Under the pieces are notes generated by a model. It did no database searches. It was given only the letters and a program-made list of their open reading frames with translations, and was not told the origin of the DNA. DNA of 7,323 bases, from assembly GCA_030039655.1 (NCBI GenBank), contig JASHVC010000335.1, forward strand, positions 1-7,323. Reading direction: 5' to 3'. Of this stretch, positions 1 to 6,798 are shown in pieces; the stretch's first letter is position 1, and the number at the start of each line of letters is the position of its first letter. The DNA is from Xanthobacteraceae bacterium (lineage in GTDB: Bacteria > Pseudomonadota > Alphaproteobacteria > Rhizobiales > Xanthobacteraceae). Both the position numbers and the translations under genes were made by a program.

Positions 1-2
1 CT

Positions 3-710
3 TTTGCGCTGCCCTGCGAGACGGTCCGCAGCAATCGCGGCCAAGTGCTGGAATTCGAGGTTTCCGAACCGCTCACGGCCGCCGTCCGCCGCCTGGCTGA
101 GGCAGAGAACGCTACGGAAGTGATGGTGCTTCTCGCCTGCTTCAAGACGCTGCTCTTCCGCTATACTGGCGTCGTCAACCTGGTTGTCGGTACGGCAGTG
201 ACGGACCGCGTTACCGAAGAATTCAAGGACCTGATTGGCTATTTCGCCAATACCGTGGTGCTCTGTACCAAGCTCGACGCCGAGATTAGCTTCCGCGAAG
301 CACTGACACGTGTGCGGCGAACCCAGCTTGAAGCCTATGACCACCAGGCGCTGCCGTTCGAGGTCCTCCTCGAAGAGCGCGCGGCGCGGCGCGCACCCGG
401 ACGACATCCCGTCTTTCAGATCATGTTCGCTTTCCAGCCGGCCTGGAGCCGCGCGGGCGTGGCGCCGATATTTGGTGCGCGTCGGCTCGGCGAAAAGATC
501 GCTCCGGTCAAGGGCACCGGAACCACAAAGTTCGATCTGACGCTCGCGCTGACCGGGCAAGGAGATTGTCTGATCGGCGCCGTGGAATACGCATCCGACC
601 TTTTTACGCGCGTCTCGATGGAGCGGATGATCGAACACTTCCGCACACTGCTGCGCGCGGCGGTGCAGAACCCAGACCTGGCGATCGGTGATCTTGCCTA
701 TTTTGACGCG
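3..710 (+). other. Condensation domain, C-terminal half (domain C1)
   Basis: This is the second half of a C domain, which forms the peptide bond between upstream donor and downstream acceptor aminoacyl carriers. Visible motifs are the C5-type LIGYFANTVVL (231-263), a C6-like HQALPFE (342-362) and a C7-like RHPVFQIMF (402-428). The domain closes with the usual short beta-strand (IGDLAYFDA) near 684-710. The catalytic HHxxxDG motif would lie upstream of the window, so activity and subtype (LCL, DCL or starter) cannot be judged. The window cuts the domain; nothing suggests a natural truncation. Confidence 0.9.
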
Positions 711-3700
711 CCGGCACCTTTACCGTCGTTCACGGCGGCCAACACAGATCAGCCGCCCGGCTGGCTGCGCCGCACGCTGCTATCGGCGCGCGCAGGGCGG
801 CTGGGCATTTCGGCCTCGCCCCAATCTGAGGTGAGGGCGCTAGGTGTATCCCTTGCGCAATCCGCCCCCGTGACGCTGTTCGAGGCGAGCCAGGCTGGCA
901 AGTGGTCCGGCGCTGTCATCCTTGCCGACAGCCACAGTCTTGAGAGCGGAATGACAGCTGCGAGCGGCGCCCCACCGGCACTGATCTTGTGCTTTGGACC
1001 GTGTGTGCCCGCGGCGATCCGACGTGCGTGGCCGGAAGCGTGGCTGAGCCGCGTGGTGCTTTTTTACGGCTGTCCTTCCACCGGCCCCGCCGGATGGATC
1101 GCGGAGTCCGCCGCGGCCGTCGACCCCGTCTGGCGTTTCGCAGACGAGACACCCGGGTCCGTGACCGACGCCCGCGGTCGACTCGTGGCTCCGGGCGTGG
1201 CCGGCGTGATCGCGACCGCGTCTGACGGATCGAGCGGGATGCGCGGCCAGCTGTTGGAAGACGGACGCTTTCAGCTGCTCGGCCGCGTCGATCGCGTCAT
1301 CACGCGAGGCAGCCGCACAGTAGACTTGGATGCGGTGGAACGCCGCCTGCGCGACTGTCCACAACTCGACGACGCGGCCGTGGCCGTGGTGCGGAACGGC
1401 GGGGCGTTGGTTCTCAAAGCTTATCTGAAACCTCACCGCGCGGACGCAGATCCCGCTGCGCTGACGCGCTGTCTGCGGACCGCGTTTCCCGCCGGCGTTG
1501 CTGCGGACGCGTGTTACCTAACTGTCGATCGGCTGCCGCGGGATGCGTGGGGTTGGATCGACGAAGCGCGGCTCTCCGAAATCGGCGACCGAATGTTGCA
1601 GCCCGAAGCGGCGCAAACCCGCGCGGTCACGCCGCGTCTGGCTGCACTGCGGGAACTGTGGGCTGCGATGCTGGGCGATGCCGGCATTGGTGATCAGGAC
1701 AATTTCTTTGACGTCGGGGGAACTTCGTTGATCGCGGTACAGATCCTGGGCCGTGTTCGCGCCATGTTCGGTGCTGATGTCGCTATTAGAGACTTTTTCG
1801 AGTCCCCGACCTTGGCGGAGCTGGATACGTTGGTCGCCGAACAGCCGACGATGCAGCCGAGGGATCAAGAGTCGAAGTTGACCTCCGTTCCGCGCGATCC
1901 GCCGCCGCGTCTGTCTTTTGCGCAGGAGCGGCTCTGGTTCCTTGATCAATTCCGGCCGGGGATGCCGTTCTATAACACGGCGGAGATCCTCGCCCTTGGG
2001 CCCGATCCCGACAGGGCGGCCCTTCAGCAAGGGCTCGATACGCTGATAGTCCGCCATGAGGCTCTACGCACAAGTTTTCCACGTTTTGAAGGCACGCCGG
2101 TACAGTTGGTCCATCCTCCTGCGCCGGCCCTGCTGACGGTGCGGCCTGTCGCGAACACACAAGCTGCTCTGGATAAGGCCGTTGCCGACGAGACTTGGCG
2201 TCCCTTTGATCTGGAGACTGGCCCTCTGTTTCGCGCGACGTTGCTGCTCCCCCGCGGTGGCGATGCGCTGCTCCTGCTCGCTCAGCATCACATCGTTACG
2301 GACGCATGGTCGATGCGGATGCTCATCAACGAGCTCCGTATTATCTATGACGCCGCCCGCGTGGGCCGGCCTTGTCCGCTTCCGCCGCCGCCGCTGCAAT
2401 ATGCAGACTATGCGGTCTGGGAACGGCGGCGCTTGCGGGGCCCAAAGCTCGACTCGCTGATCGCCTTTTGGCGAAAGGCACTCGAGGGCGCGCCCACCCA
2501 GCTGGATCTGCCGGCCGACCGTCCGCGCTCGGCGCAACAATCCTTCGAGGGGCGGGCGCAAACCCTGCGCATGCCGCCGGACGTCGCCGAGCGTCTTCGT
2601 GCGACGGCCCGGGCTCGCGGCGTCACGCCGTTCGTTGCTTATCTTGTGGGCTTCGCCTCCCTGCTGCACCGCCTTACCGGCCAGCCAGACCTTCTGATCG
2701 GGACACCTGTCGTCAATCGCAACCGACCTGAACTCGAACGGGTTTGCGGCTTCTTTGCGAATACGGTGGTGATCCGTTCGCGCATGGCGGCCGCCGAACG
2801 GCTGGACCAGTCGCTCCATCGCATCGGCGGCGTTTTCGCCGAGGCGCTGGATCACGCGGAGATGCCGTTCGAAAAGCTGGTCGAAGAGCTGCAGCCTCAG
2901 CGCGATCCAAGCCGCAACCCGCTTTTCCAAGCGATGTTCGTTTATGAGGATCGACGTAGGGAAAGCTTCGAGTCGAAAGGCGTTCAGGAGGACAGTTCCA
3001 CTGCGACGATCGCTAATCATCATACGGCGAAATTCGATTTGACGCTGCAAATCATCGAGGATGGCGGTGGCCTCGTGCTGGCGATCGAATACGCCACCGC
3101 GCTTTTCGACGACAGCTCGGTGGCGCGCTGGCTCGATTACCAGCGCCGGCTCATTTGCGCTGTTGCCGACGAGCCGGACTGGGAAATTCCGGCTATACCG
3201 CTGCTGACGCCGGAAGATATGGCAGCGTTGACCGCCGAAATGCCGGTGCCGGCCTTGGCGGATATGCCCGACCTGCTGCACGCCCTGTTTGAGCGGCAAG
3301 CTTGCCAGACTCCGAATGCCGTCGCCGTTGAAGATGCAATTCGGAAGCTGAGCTACGCCGAACTCGACGGGGCGGCGACCGCGCTCGCGCGCAGGCTTTT
3401 CCGTCATGGCGTTCGTCTCGGGACACCAGTCGGCATTCATGTCGAGCGCTCGGTGAGCTTCGCCGTTGCGGTACTTGCGGTTCTCAAAGCCGGGGGCGCC
3501 TGTCTGGCGCTCGACCCGCAATATCCGCAGACACGTCTTGCAATCATGCTCGAAGATGCGCGGCCGCCGGTGGTCGTGAGTGATGCTCCACCGGACTGGC
3601 TTGCCGCGGACTGGCCGTGCTTGCCCGTGAGCCAACCCGAGGCTGCCGATTCGAAGACCGTTCTGCCGCTGCCGGGGCCAAAGGACCCCGCCTACATCGT

Positions 3701-5102
3701 CTACACGTCGGGTTCGACGGGGCGACCAAAAGGCATCGTAATGGGACATCGCGCCCTGACGAACCTCATGACGTGGCAGCTGCGCCAATCAGGCGTTCCC
3801 GCGCCCCGCACGCTGCAACTTGCCCCGCTCAGTTTCGACGTCGCCTTCCAGGAGATGTTCTCAACCTGGGGCGGCGGCGGATGCGTTGTCTGTATCACTG
3901 AAGCCGAGCGCCGCGACCCCGCCGGGATCCTCGCGCGGATCAAGACGAGCAACGTGGAGCGGGTTTACCTGCCATACGTCGCACTCGATCAACTCGCGCA
4001 AGTCATACGTCGCAGCCGCCGTGTTCCCACCAGCCTGCATACCGTCATTACGGCCGGCGAGGCACTGAAAATCACGCCTGACATCGCCGCATGGTTCGCG
4101 GCCGCCCCGAATTGCCGTTTGTTCAACCAGTACGGGCCGGCCGAGACACATGTCGTCACTGAAGAACTGCTGACAGGGCCGGCGCAAAGCTGGCCGATAT
4201 TGCCGCCGATTGGACGGCCAATCGATGGAGCTGCGGTCTTCGTCGTAGACGCTCAATTACGTCCGACACCGCCTGGCGTGGCGGGGGAAATCGTGGTCGC
4301 AGGCACGCCGCTCGCTCATGGCTATCTGAACCGTCCTCAAGAAACCGCCGAACGGTTCACGCTGCTACCCGGTGACGGACCGAGAATCTACCGTACCGGC
4401 GATGTCGGCCGTCTCGATGGAAACGGTCGCATCGTGTTTCTGGGACGGGCCGATCAGCAGCTGAAGATCCGCGGTTTCCGGGTCGAGCCCGGCGAAATCG
4501 AAACTGTTTTGAAGAGCATGCCCGGCGTATCCGACGCCGTGGTCGTCGCACAGGGTGAAAGCGCCGCCGAACGCCACTTGGTTGCCTATCTCGTGCCGAC
4601 GAATGGCGTCGAAACGTTCGATCCGGAGCCTATCAGTACGGCCTTGCGGCGCAACCTGCCGGACCACATGCGGCCGACGCTTTTGTTAGCCGTACCCGAA
4701 TTGCCGCTGACGCCGAGCGGCAAGCAAGACCGCGTCGCGCTGGCCCGCATGTCTCCCCCGGTTCGCAAATCCAGCCGCGACGCGACGCCGCCACGCACGA
4801 CGCTGGAACGCCGGATCGCTGATGTTTGGTGCGATATATTGCGATGCGACATGGTTGGCGTGAACGACAACTTCTTCGAATTCGGGGGTCACTCGCTCTC
4901 CGCTACCCGCTTGGTCGCGCAGTTAAGTGAAGTCTTTGATGTCGATGTGCCGGTTCGCGCGGTGTTCGACGCACCGGCAATTGAATCACTGTCACGCGAG
5001 ATCGTATTGTGCTTGGCGCTCGATAGCGGCCGCAACAGGCAAGTCGGCGGCAAGGCTTCCGCCCGCCAAGCTCCGTCCCGAAGTGCAAGCCGCGCCGACT
5101 AG
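3..5102 (+). CDS. Nonribosomal peptide synthetase, C-terminal part: (C)-A*-T-C-A-T, 5'-truncated
   Basis: This is a cytosolic multimodular NRPS that extends a peptide on phosphopantetheine arms. The frame is open from the first bases of the window, and the residues before the GTG at 45 already read as condensation-domain sequence, so the true start lies upstream. Domains in order are: second half of a C domain (to about 710), a degenerate adenylation-like region (about 711-1628), carrier T1 (1629-1844), a complete C domain (about 1911-3206), a complete A domain (about 3273-4751) and carrier T2 (4800-5006). A basic, Arg/Ser-rich tail of about 30 residues ends at TAG 5100-5102. No thioesterase, reductase or epimerase follows T2, so the chain must pass to another protein. 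The radical SAM gene starts about 10 nt downstream, which implies an operon. NRPS identity is certain from the motifs. The product is unknown. Confidence 0.97.
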   Translation, partial: FALPCETVRSNRGQVLEFEVSEPLTAAVRRLAEAENATEVMVLLACFKTLLFRYTGVVNLVVGTAVTDRVTEEFKDLIGYFANTVVLCTKLDAEISFREALTRVRRTQLEAYDHQALPFEVLLEERAARRAPGRHPVFQIMFAFQPAWSRAGVAPIFGARRLGEKIAPVKGTGTTKFDLTLALTGQGDCLIGAVEYASDLFTRVSMERMIEHFRTLLRAAVQNPDLAIGDLAYFDAPAPLPSFTAANTDQPPGWLRRTLLSARAGRLGISASPQSEVRALGVSLAQSAPVTLFEASQAGKWSGAVILADSHSLESGMTAASGAPPALILCFGPCVPAAIRRAWPEAWLSRVVLFYGCPSTGPAGWIAESAAAVDPVWRFADETPGSVTDARGRLVAPGVAGVIATASDGSSGMRGQLLEDGRFQLLGRVDRVITRGSRTVDLDAVERRLRDCPQLDDAAVAVVRNGGALVLKAYLKPHRADADPAALTRCLRTAFPAGVAADACYLTVDRLPRDAWGWIDEARLSEIGDRMLQPEAAQTRAVTPRLAALRELWAAMLGDAGIGDQDNFFDVGGTSLIAVQILGRVRAMFGADVAIRDFFESPTLAELDTLVAEQPTMQPRDQESKLTSVPRDPPPRLSFAQERLWFLDQFRPGMPFYNTAEILALGPDPDRAALQQGLDTLIVRHEALRTSFPRFEGTPVQLVHPPAPALLTVRPVANTQAALDKAVADETWRPFDLETGPLFRATLLLPRGGDALLLLAQHHIVTDAWSMRMLINELRIIYDAARVGRPCPLPPPPLQYADYAVWERRRLRGPKLDSLIAFWRKALEGAPTQLDLPADRPRSAQQSFEGRAQTLRMPPDVAERLRATARARGVTPFVAYLVGFASLLHRLTGQPDLLIGTPVVNRNRPELERVCGFFANTVVIRSRMAAAERLDQSLHRIGGVFAEALDHAEMPFEKLVEELQPQRDPSRNPLFQAMFVYEDRRRESFESKGVQEDSSTATIANHHTAKFDLTLQIIEDGGGLVLAIEYATALFDDSSVARWLDYQRRLICAVADEPDWEIPAIPLLTPEDMAALTAEMPVPALADMPDLLHALFERQACQTPNAVAVEDAIRKLSYAELDGAATALARRLFRHGVRLGTPVGIHVERSVSFAVAVLAVLKAGGACLALDPQYPQTRLAIMLEDARPPVVVSDAPPDWLAADWPCLPVSQPEAADSKTVLPLPGPKDPAYIVYTSGSTGRPKGIVMGHRALTNLMTWQLRQSGVPAPRTLQLAPLSFDVAFQEMFSTWGGGGCVVCITEAERRDPAGILARIKTSNVERVYLPYVALDQLAQVIRRSRRVPTSLHTVITAGEALKITPDIAAWFAAAPNCRLFNQYGPAETHVVTEELLTGPAQSWPILPPIGRPIDGAAVFVVDAQLRPTPPGVAGEIVVAGTPLAHGYLNRPQETAERFTLLPGDGPRIYRTGDVGRLDGNGRIVFLGRADQQLKIRGFRVEPGEIETVLKSMPGVSDAVVVAQGESAAERHLVAYLVPTNGVETFDPEPISTALRRNLPDHMRPTLLLAVPELPLTPSGKQDRVALARMSPPVRKSSRDATPPRTTLERRIADVWCDILRCDMVGVNDNFFEFGGHSLSATRLVAQLSEVFDVDVPVRAVFDAPAIESLSREIVLCLALDSGRNRQVGGKASARQAPSRSASRAD
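711..1628 (+). other. Degenerate, shortened adenylation domain (A*)
   Basis: About 306 codons sit between a C domain and a carrier, where an A domain of about 500 residues is expected. Its second half aligns by eye to an A domain: a YG motif at 1065-1070 in the A5 place, a GVAGVI stretch like A6, DGRFQLLGRVDRV (1260-1298) and VDLDAVERRL (1320-1349) like A8, and LPRDAWGWID (1533-1562) in the A10 place. A1, A2 and the A3 P-loop (TSGSTG) are absent. The A5 glutamate and the A7 TGD aspartate are not recognisable, and the A10 catalytic lysine is tryptophan (1554-1556). From the known A-domain mechanism I infer that it cannot adenylate. The frame is open throughout and runs into an intact carrier, which argues against a sequencing frameshift. 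No methyltransferase, ketoreductase or other inserted domain is recognisable. Confidence 0.8.
1629..1844 (+). other. Peptidyl carrier protein (T1)
   Basis: This is a carrier domain of about 72 residues. The core motif DNFFDVGGTSL carries the predicted phosphopantetheine-attachment serine at 1725-1727. The usual GGHSL is GGTSL here, a tolerated variant. The domain ends in FFESPTLAEL, the typical helix IV region. The core looks functional even though the preceding A domain looks dead, so the carrier is probably still modified and used. How it is loaded is not visible. Confidence 0.93.
1911..3206 (+). other. Condensation domain, complete (C2)
   Basis: This is a full-length C domain that should join the T1-bound donor to the aminoacyl group on T2. 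Visible motifs are C1 LSFAQERLWFLDQ (from 1911), C2 RHEALRTSF (near 2052-2078), C3 HHIVTDA (2286-2306), a C5-like GFFANTVVIR (near 2748-2777), a C6-like HAEMPFEKLVEEL and the C7 motif RDPSRNPLFQAMF. The C3 motif keeps both histidines and the aspartate, but the final glycine of HHxxxDG is alanine. The catalytic second His is intact, so the domain is probably active. The overall look is LCL-like, and no epimerase domain precedes it in this protein. The subtype call is by eye only. Confidence 0.93.
3273..4751 (+). other. Adenylation domain, complete; proline-like specificity code
   Basis: This domain activates an amino acid as its aminoacyl-AMP and loads T2. Core motifs are intact: A1 LSYAEL (3348-3365), A2 LKAGGACLALDP (from 3483), A3 TSGSTG (3705-3722), A4 FDVAFQEMF (3834-3860), A5 NQYGPAE (4125-4145), A6 GVAGEIVVAG, A7 YRTGD, A8 starting GRADQQLKIRGFR (from 4443) and A10 LPLTPSGKQD with its Lys at 4722-4724. 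Aligned by eye to GrsA, the ten specificity residues read D-V-Q-Y-I-A-Q-V-V-K: D 3837, V 3840, Q 3849, Y 3966, I 4047, A 4053, Q 4128, V 4152, V 4155, K 4722. That is 8 of 10 with the proline code DVQLIAHVVK as I recall it. A proline or proline analogue is the best guess, at moderate confidence. No methylation or oxidation domain is inserted. Confidence 0.93.
4800..5006 (+). other. Peptidyl carrier protein (T2), last domain of the protein
   Basis: This is a carrier domain with the canonical core NDNFFEFGGHSL; the predicted phosphopantetheine serine is at 4893-4895. It ends in VFDAPAIESLSREI. The remaining residues to the stop form a low-complexity tail rich in Arg, Ser and Ala that could be a linker or docking element, though I recognise no known docking motif. 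With no release domain behind it, the chain is presumably handed to another NRPS in trans. Confidence 0.95.
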
Positions 5103-5104
5103 GA
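5101..5104 (+). promoter_or_regulatory. Shine-Dalgarno-like AGGA that favours the 5113 start
   Basis: AGGA overlaps the NRPS stop codon and lies 8 nt upstream of the ATG at 5113. The in-frame ATG at 5104 has no purine-rich sequence at suitable spacing. The placement also suggests translational coupling to the NRPS. Confidence 0.5.
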
Positions 5105-5112
5105 TGGCGACC

Positions 5113-6789
5113 ATGACACTACAAACTCGTGTCACGTCCGAATTCAGCGAGCGGGTGCCGAATCCGCTTCATTGCGTTGTCGTCGGTCACAATGACGAGG
5201 ATTTCGCCGTCTATTCGGAAAAACAGAGGCAATTCGCCGAGCGTTCGGCGGGTTATAACGAGGTCATCACCAATTCCGTCCGCATCAATGGACGACAGTG
5301 CACTTATATGGATCTGCTGAACGTGATCCTGTCGCGGTCCGACGGCATGCAGCACAATCTGAACACCTTCGAGGTTCCCAACCTCGCGGTGGCCTATCTT
5401 GTGAATTTCCTGCGCGGCAAGGGCCTCAACGCGGAAGGCGTGAACTTCTTCAACAAATCCAAGCCGAAGCTTGCGACGCTGCTCGCCTGCAACCCGATCT
5501 GCGTGGCCATTACCACAACCTACTACGTCGAGGATGACCCGATAAGGGAAGTCATCGCATTTATCCGTCAACACAATCCCGATGCGCTCATTGTGGTTGG
5601 CGGACCGCGTATTTACAGCCTGAGCCGCAGCCAGCCCGGACGCGTGCAGGACCTCACCTTCAGATCGATTGGCGCTGACATCTACGTCGAGAGTTCACAA
5701 GGCGAAGCGACTCTCGCCCTCCTTGTGCGCGCGCTAGCCGAACACGGAGATCTGTCCAAGCTACCAAACCTGATCTTTCGGGACTCCAATGGTCGCTTCG
5801 AGCGCACCGAGCGCAAACCTGAAAATAACAGACTCGAAGAAAACATCATCGATTGGACGCGCTTTCCAAAGGCCGAATTCACGCCCATCAACTATATGCG
5901 GACGGCTCGCAGCTGCCCGTTTTCCTGCGAATTCTGCAACTACCCGGCCATGGCCGGAGACCACACTTATCTGTCCGTCGATGCAATCGAGCGCGAGCTG
6001 CGTGTCATGAAGAACACGGGTGTGCGTGACGTCATCTTTATCGACGATACCTTCAACGTGCCGTTTCCGCGGTTCAAGCAGATATGCCAGATGATGATCC
6101 GCAACCGCTTTGATTTCCGCTGGGTATCATTCTTCCGCTGTTCGAGTTGTGATGACGAAGCACTGGACCTGATGCAGGGGAGCGGGTGCCTTGGCGTCTA
6201 TCTCGGCATTGAGTCTGGCGATCCGCAAATCCTGAAGAACATGCACAAGTTCGCACGTATCGAACGGTACTGCGAAAGCATCGGCAAGCTGACCGATCGT
6301 GGAATATTGTCTCTGGCATCCATGATTGTCGGCTTCCCTGGCGAAACCGCGCAAACAGTTCAGAATTCGATTGATTTCCTCAACCAGGCCAAACCGTCCT
6401 TCTACAACGTTCAGGTCTATTATCATGACACACAGGCGCCGATCGAAAAGCAGCGCGATCGGTTCAAAATCATCGGCTCTGGCTACTCTTGGCGGCACGA
6501 GACTATGGATTGGCGCGAGGCGATTGCATTCAAAGAAAGAATGATCCGGGAAGTTCGTCATTCCCTGCAACTGCCGCTGTACGGCTTCAGCATCTGGACG
6601 GTGCCCTATCTTCTGAACCAAGGCTTGTCGCTCTCGCAGGTCCTCAATTTCACGCGCTTCGCCAATGCGGTCTCTCACGCTGACATCCGCGGAGAGCCTT
6701 TCGACCTCGATACTGGCATATCGGAATTGCTGAACCGGCCGGACTGGCGTTGGCCGGACCGGGCAATAGTGCAGACTCGGATTGCATGA
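5113..6789 (+). CDS. Cobalamin-binding-type radical SAM enzyme, PhpK-family-like (putative methyltransferase)
   Basis: This complete protein of 558 aa probably uses a [4Fe-4S] cluster, S-adenosylmethionine and cobalamin. The N-terminal half resembles a Rossmann-like B12-binding domain: strands at VAITTTYY (about 131-138) and VVGGP (161-165), a helix from about 90, and no DxHxxG motif. The radical SAM domain has C268, C272 and C275 in CPFSCEFC (5914-5937), then FIDD (309-312), GIESGD (365-370) and MIVGFPGET (404-412), all typical of the fold. The start of the protein (CVVVGHNDEDF) and the overall layout recall the PhpK/BcpD P-methyltransferases of phosphinothricin tripeptide pathways; that is recognition from memory, not an alignment. 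It sits between two NRPS genes with gaps of about 10 and 9 nt, so it probably tailors the peptide or a building block, perhaps by methylating an unactivated carbon or phosphorus. ATG 5104 is an alternative start that would add three residues. Radical SAM class is near certain; substrate and reaction are unknown. Confidence 0.9.
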   Translation: MTLQTRVTSEFSERVPNPLHCVVVGHNDEDFAVYSEKQRQFAERSAGYNEVITNSVRINGRQCTYMDLLNVILSRSDGMQHNLNTFEVPNLAVAYLVNFLRGKGLNAEGVNFFNKSKPKLATLLACNPICVAITTTYYVEDDPIREVIAFIRQHNPDALIVVGGPRIYSLSRSQPGRVQDLTFRSIGADIYVESSQGEATLALLVRALAEHGDLSKLPNLIFRDSNGRFERTERKPENNRLEENIIDWTRFPKAEFTPINYMRTARSCPFSCEFCNYPAMAGDHTYLSVDAIERELRVMKNTGVRDVIFIDDTFNVPFPRFKQICQMMIRNRFDFRWVSFFRCSSCDDEALDLMQGSGCLGVYLGIESGDPQILKNMHKFARIERYCESIGKLTDRGILSLASMIVGFPGETAQTVQNSIDFLNQAKPSFYNVQVYYHDTQAPIEKQRDRFKIIGSGYSWRHETMDWREAIAFKERMIREVRHSLQLPLYGFSIWTVPYLLNQGLSLSQVLNFTRFANAVSHADIRGEPFDLDTGISELLNRPDWRWPDRAIVQTRIA

Positions 6790-6793
6790 GGAG
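6789..6793 (+). promoter_or_regulatory. Ribosome-binding site AGGAG for the second NRPS
   Basis: AGGAG begins on the last base of the radical SAM stop codon and sits 5 nt before ATG 6799. This is a strong Shine-Dalgarno match at good spacing and fixes the start of the downstream gene. Confidence 0.8.
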
Positions 6794-6798
6794 AAGCT

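Noticed and set aside
45..47. GTG at 45 as the NRPS start codon
   Set aside because: The frame is open upstream to the window edge and those residues also read as C-domain sequence. Starting at 45 would leave half a C domain without its catalytic motif.
840..1436. Antisense open frame opposite the degenerate A region
   Set aside because: I considered it as a reason for the odd + strand sequence there. Its translation shows no family resemblance and no good ribosome-binding site, while the + strand still shows A-domain remnants.
711..1628. Frameshift hiding a normal A domain
   Set aside because: I checked the other + frames for A1-A3 motifs and the TSGSTG P-loop and found none. The total spacing is too short by about 200 residues, so a deletion rather than a frameshift is the better reading.
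2064..3788. Long antisense open frame of 574 codons
   Set aside because: It lies opposite the C2 and A domains, whose motifs are unmistakable on the + strand. Its translation has the Arg/Pro/Gln-rich look of a GC-rich shadow frame and no recognisable domain.
4927..5112. Upstream extension of the radical SAM frame to 4927
   Set aside because: This would overlap the T2 carrier and tail of the NRPS by about 175 nt, and the extra residues are Arg/Cys-rich shadow sequence. ATG 5113 (or 5104) fits the family length and junction.
5103..5112. Promoter or terminator between the NRPS and radical SAM genes
   Set aside because: The gap is only about 10 nt, has no inverted repeat and no room for a promoter; the same holds for the 9-nt gap at 6790-6798.
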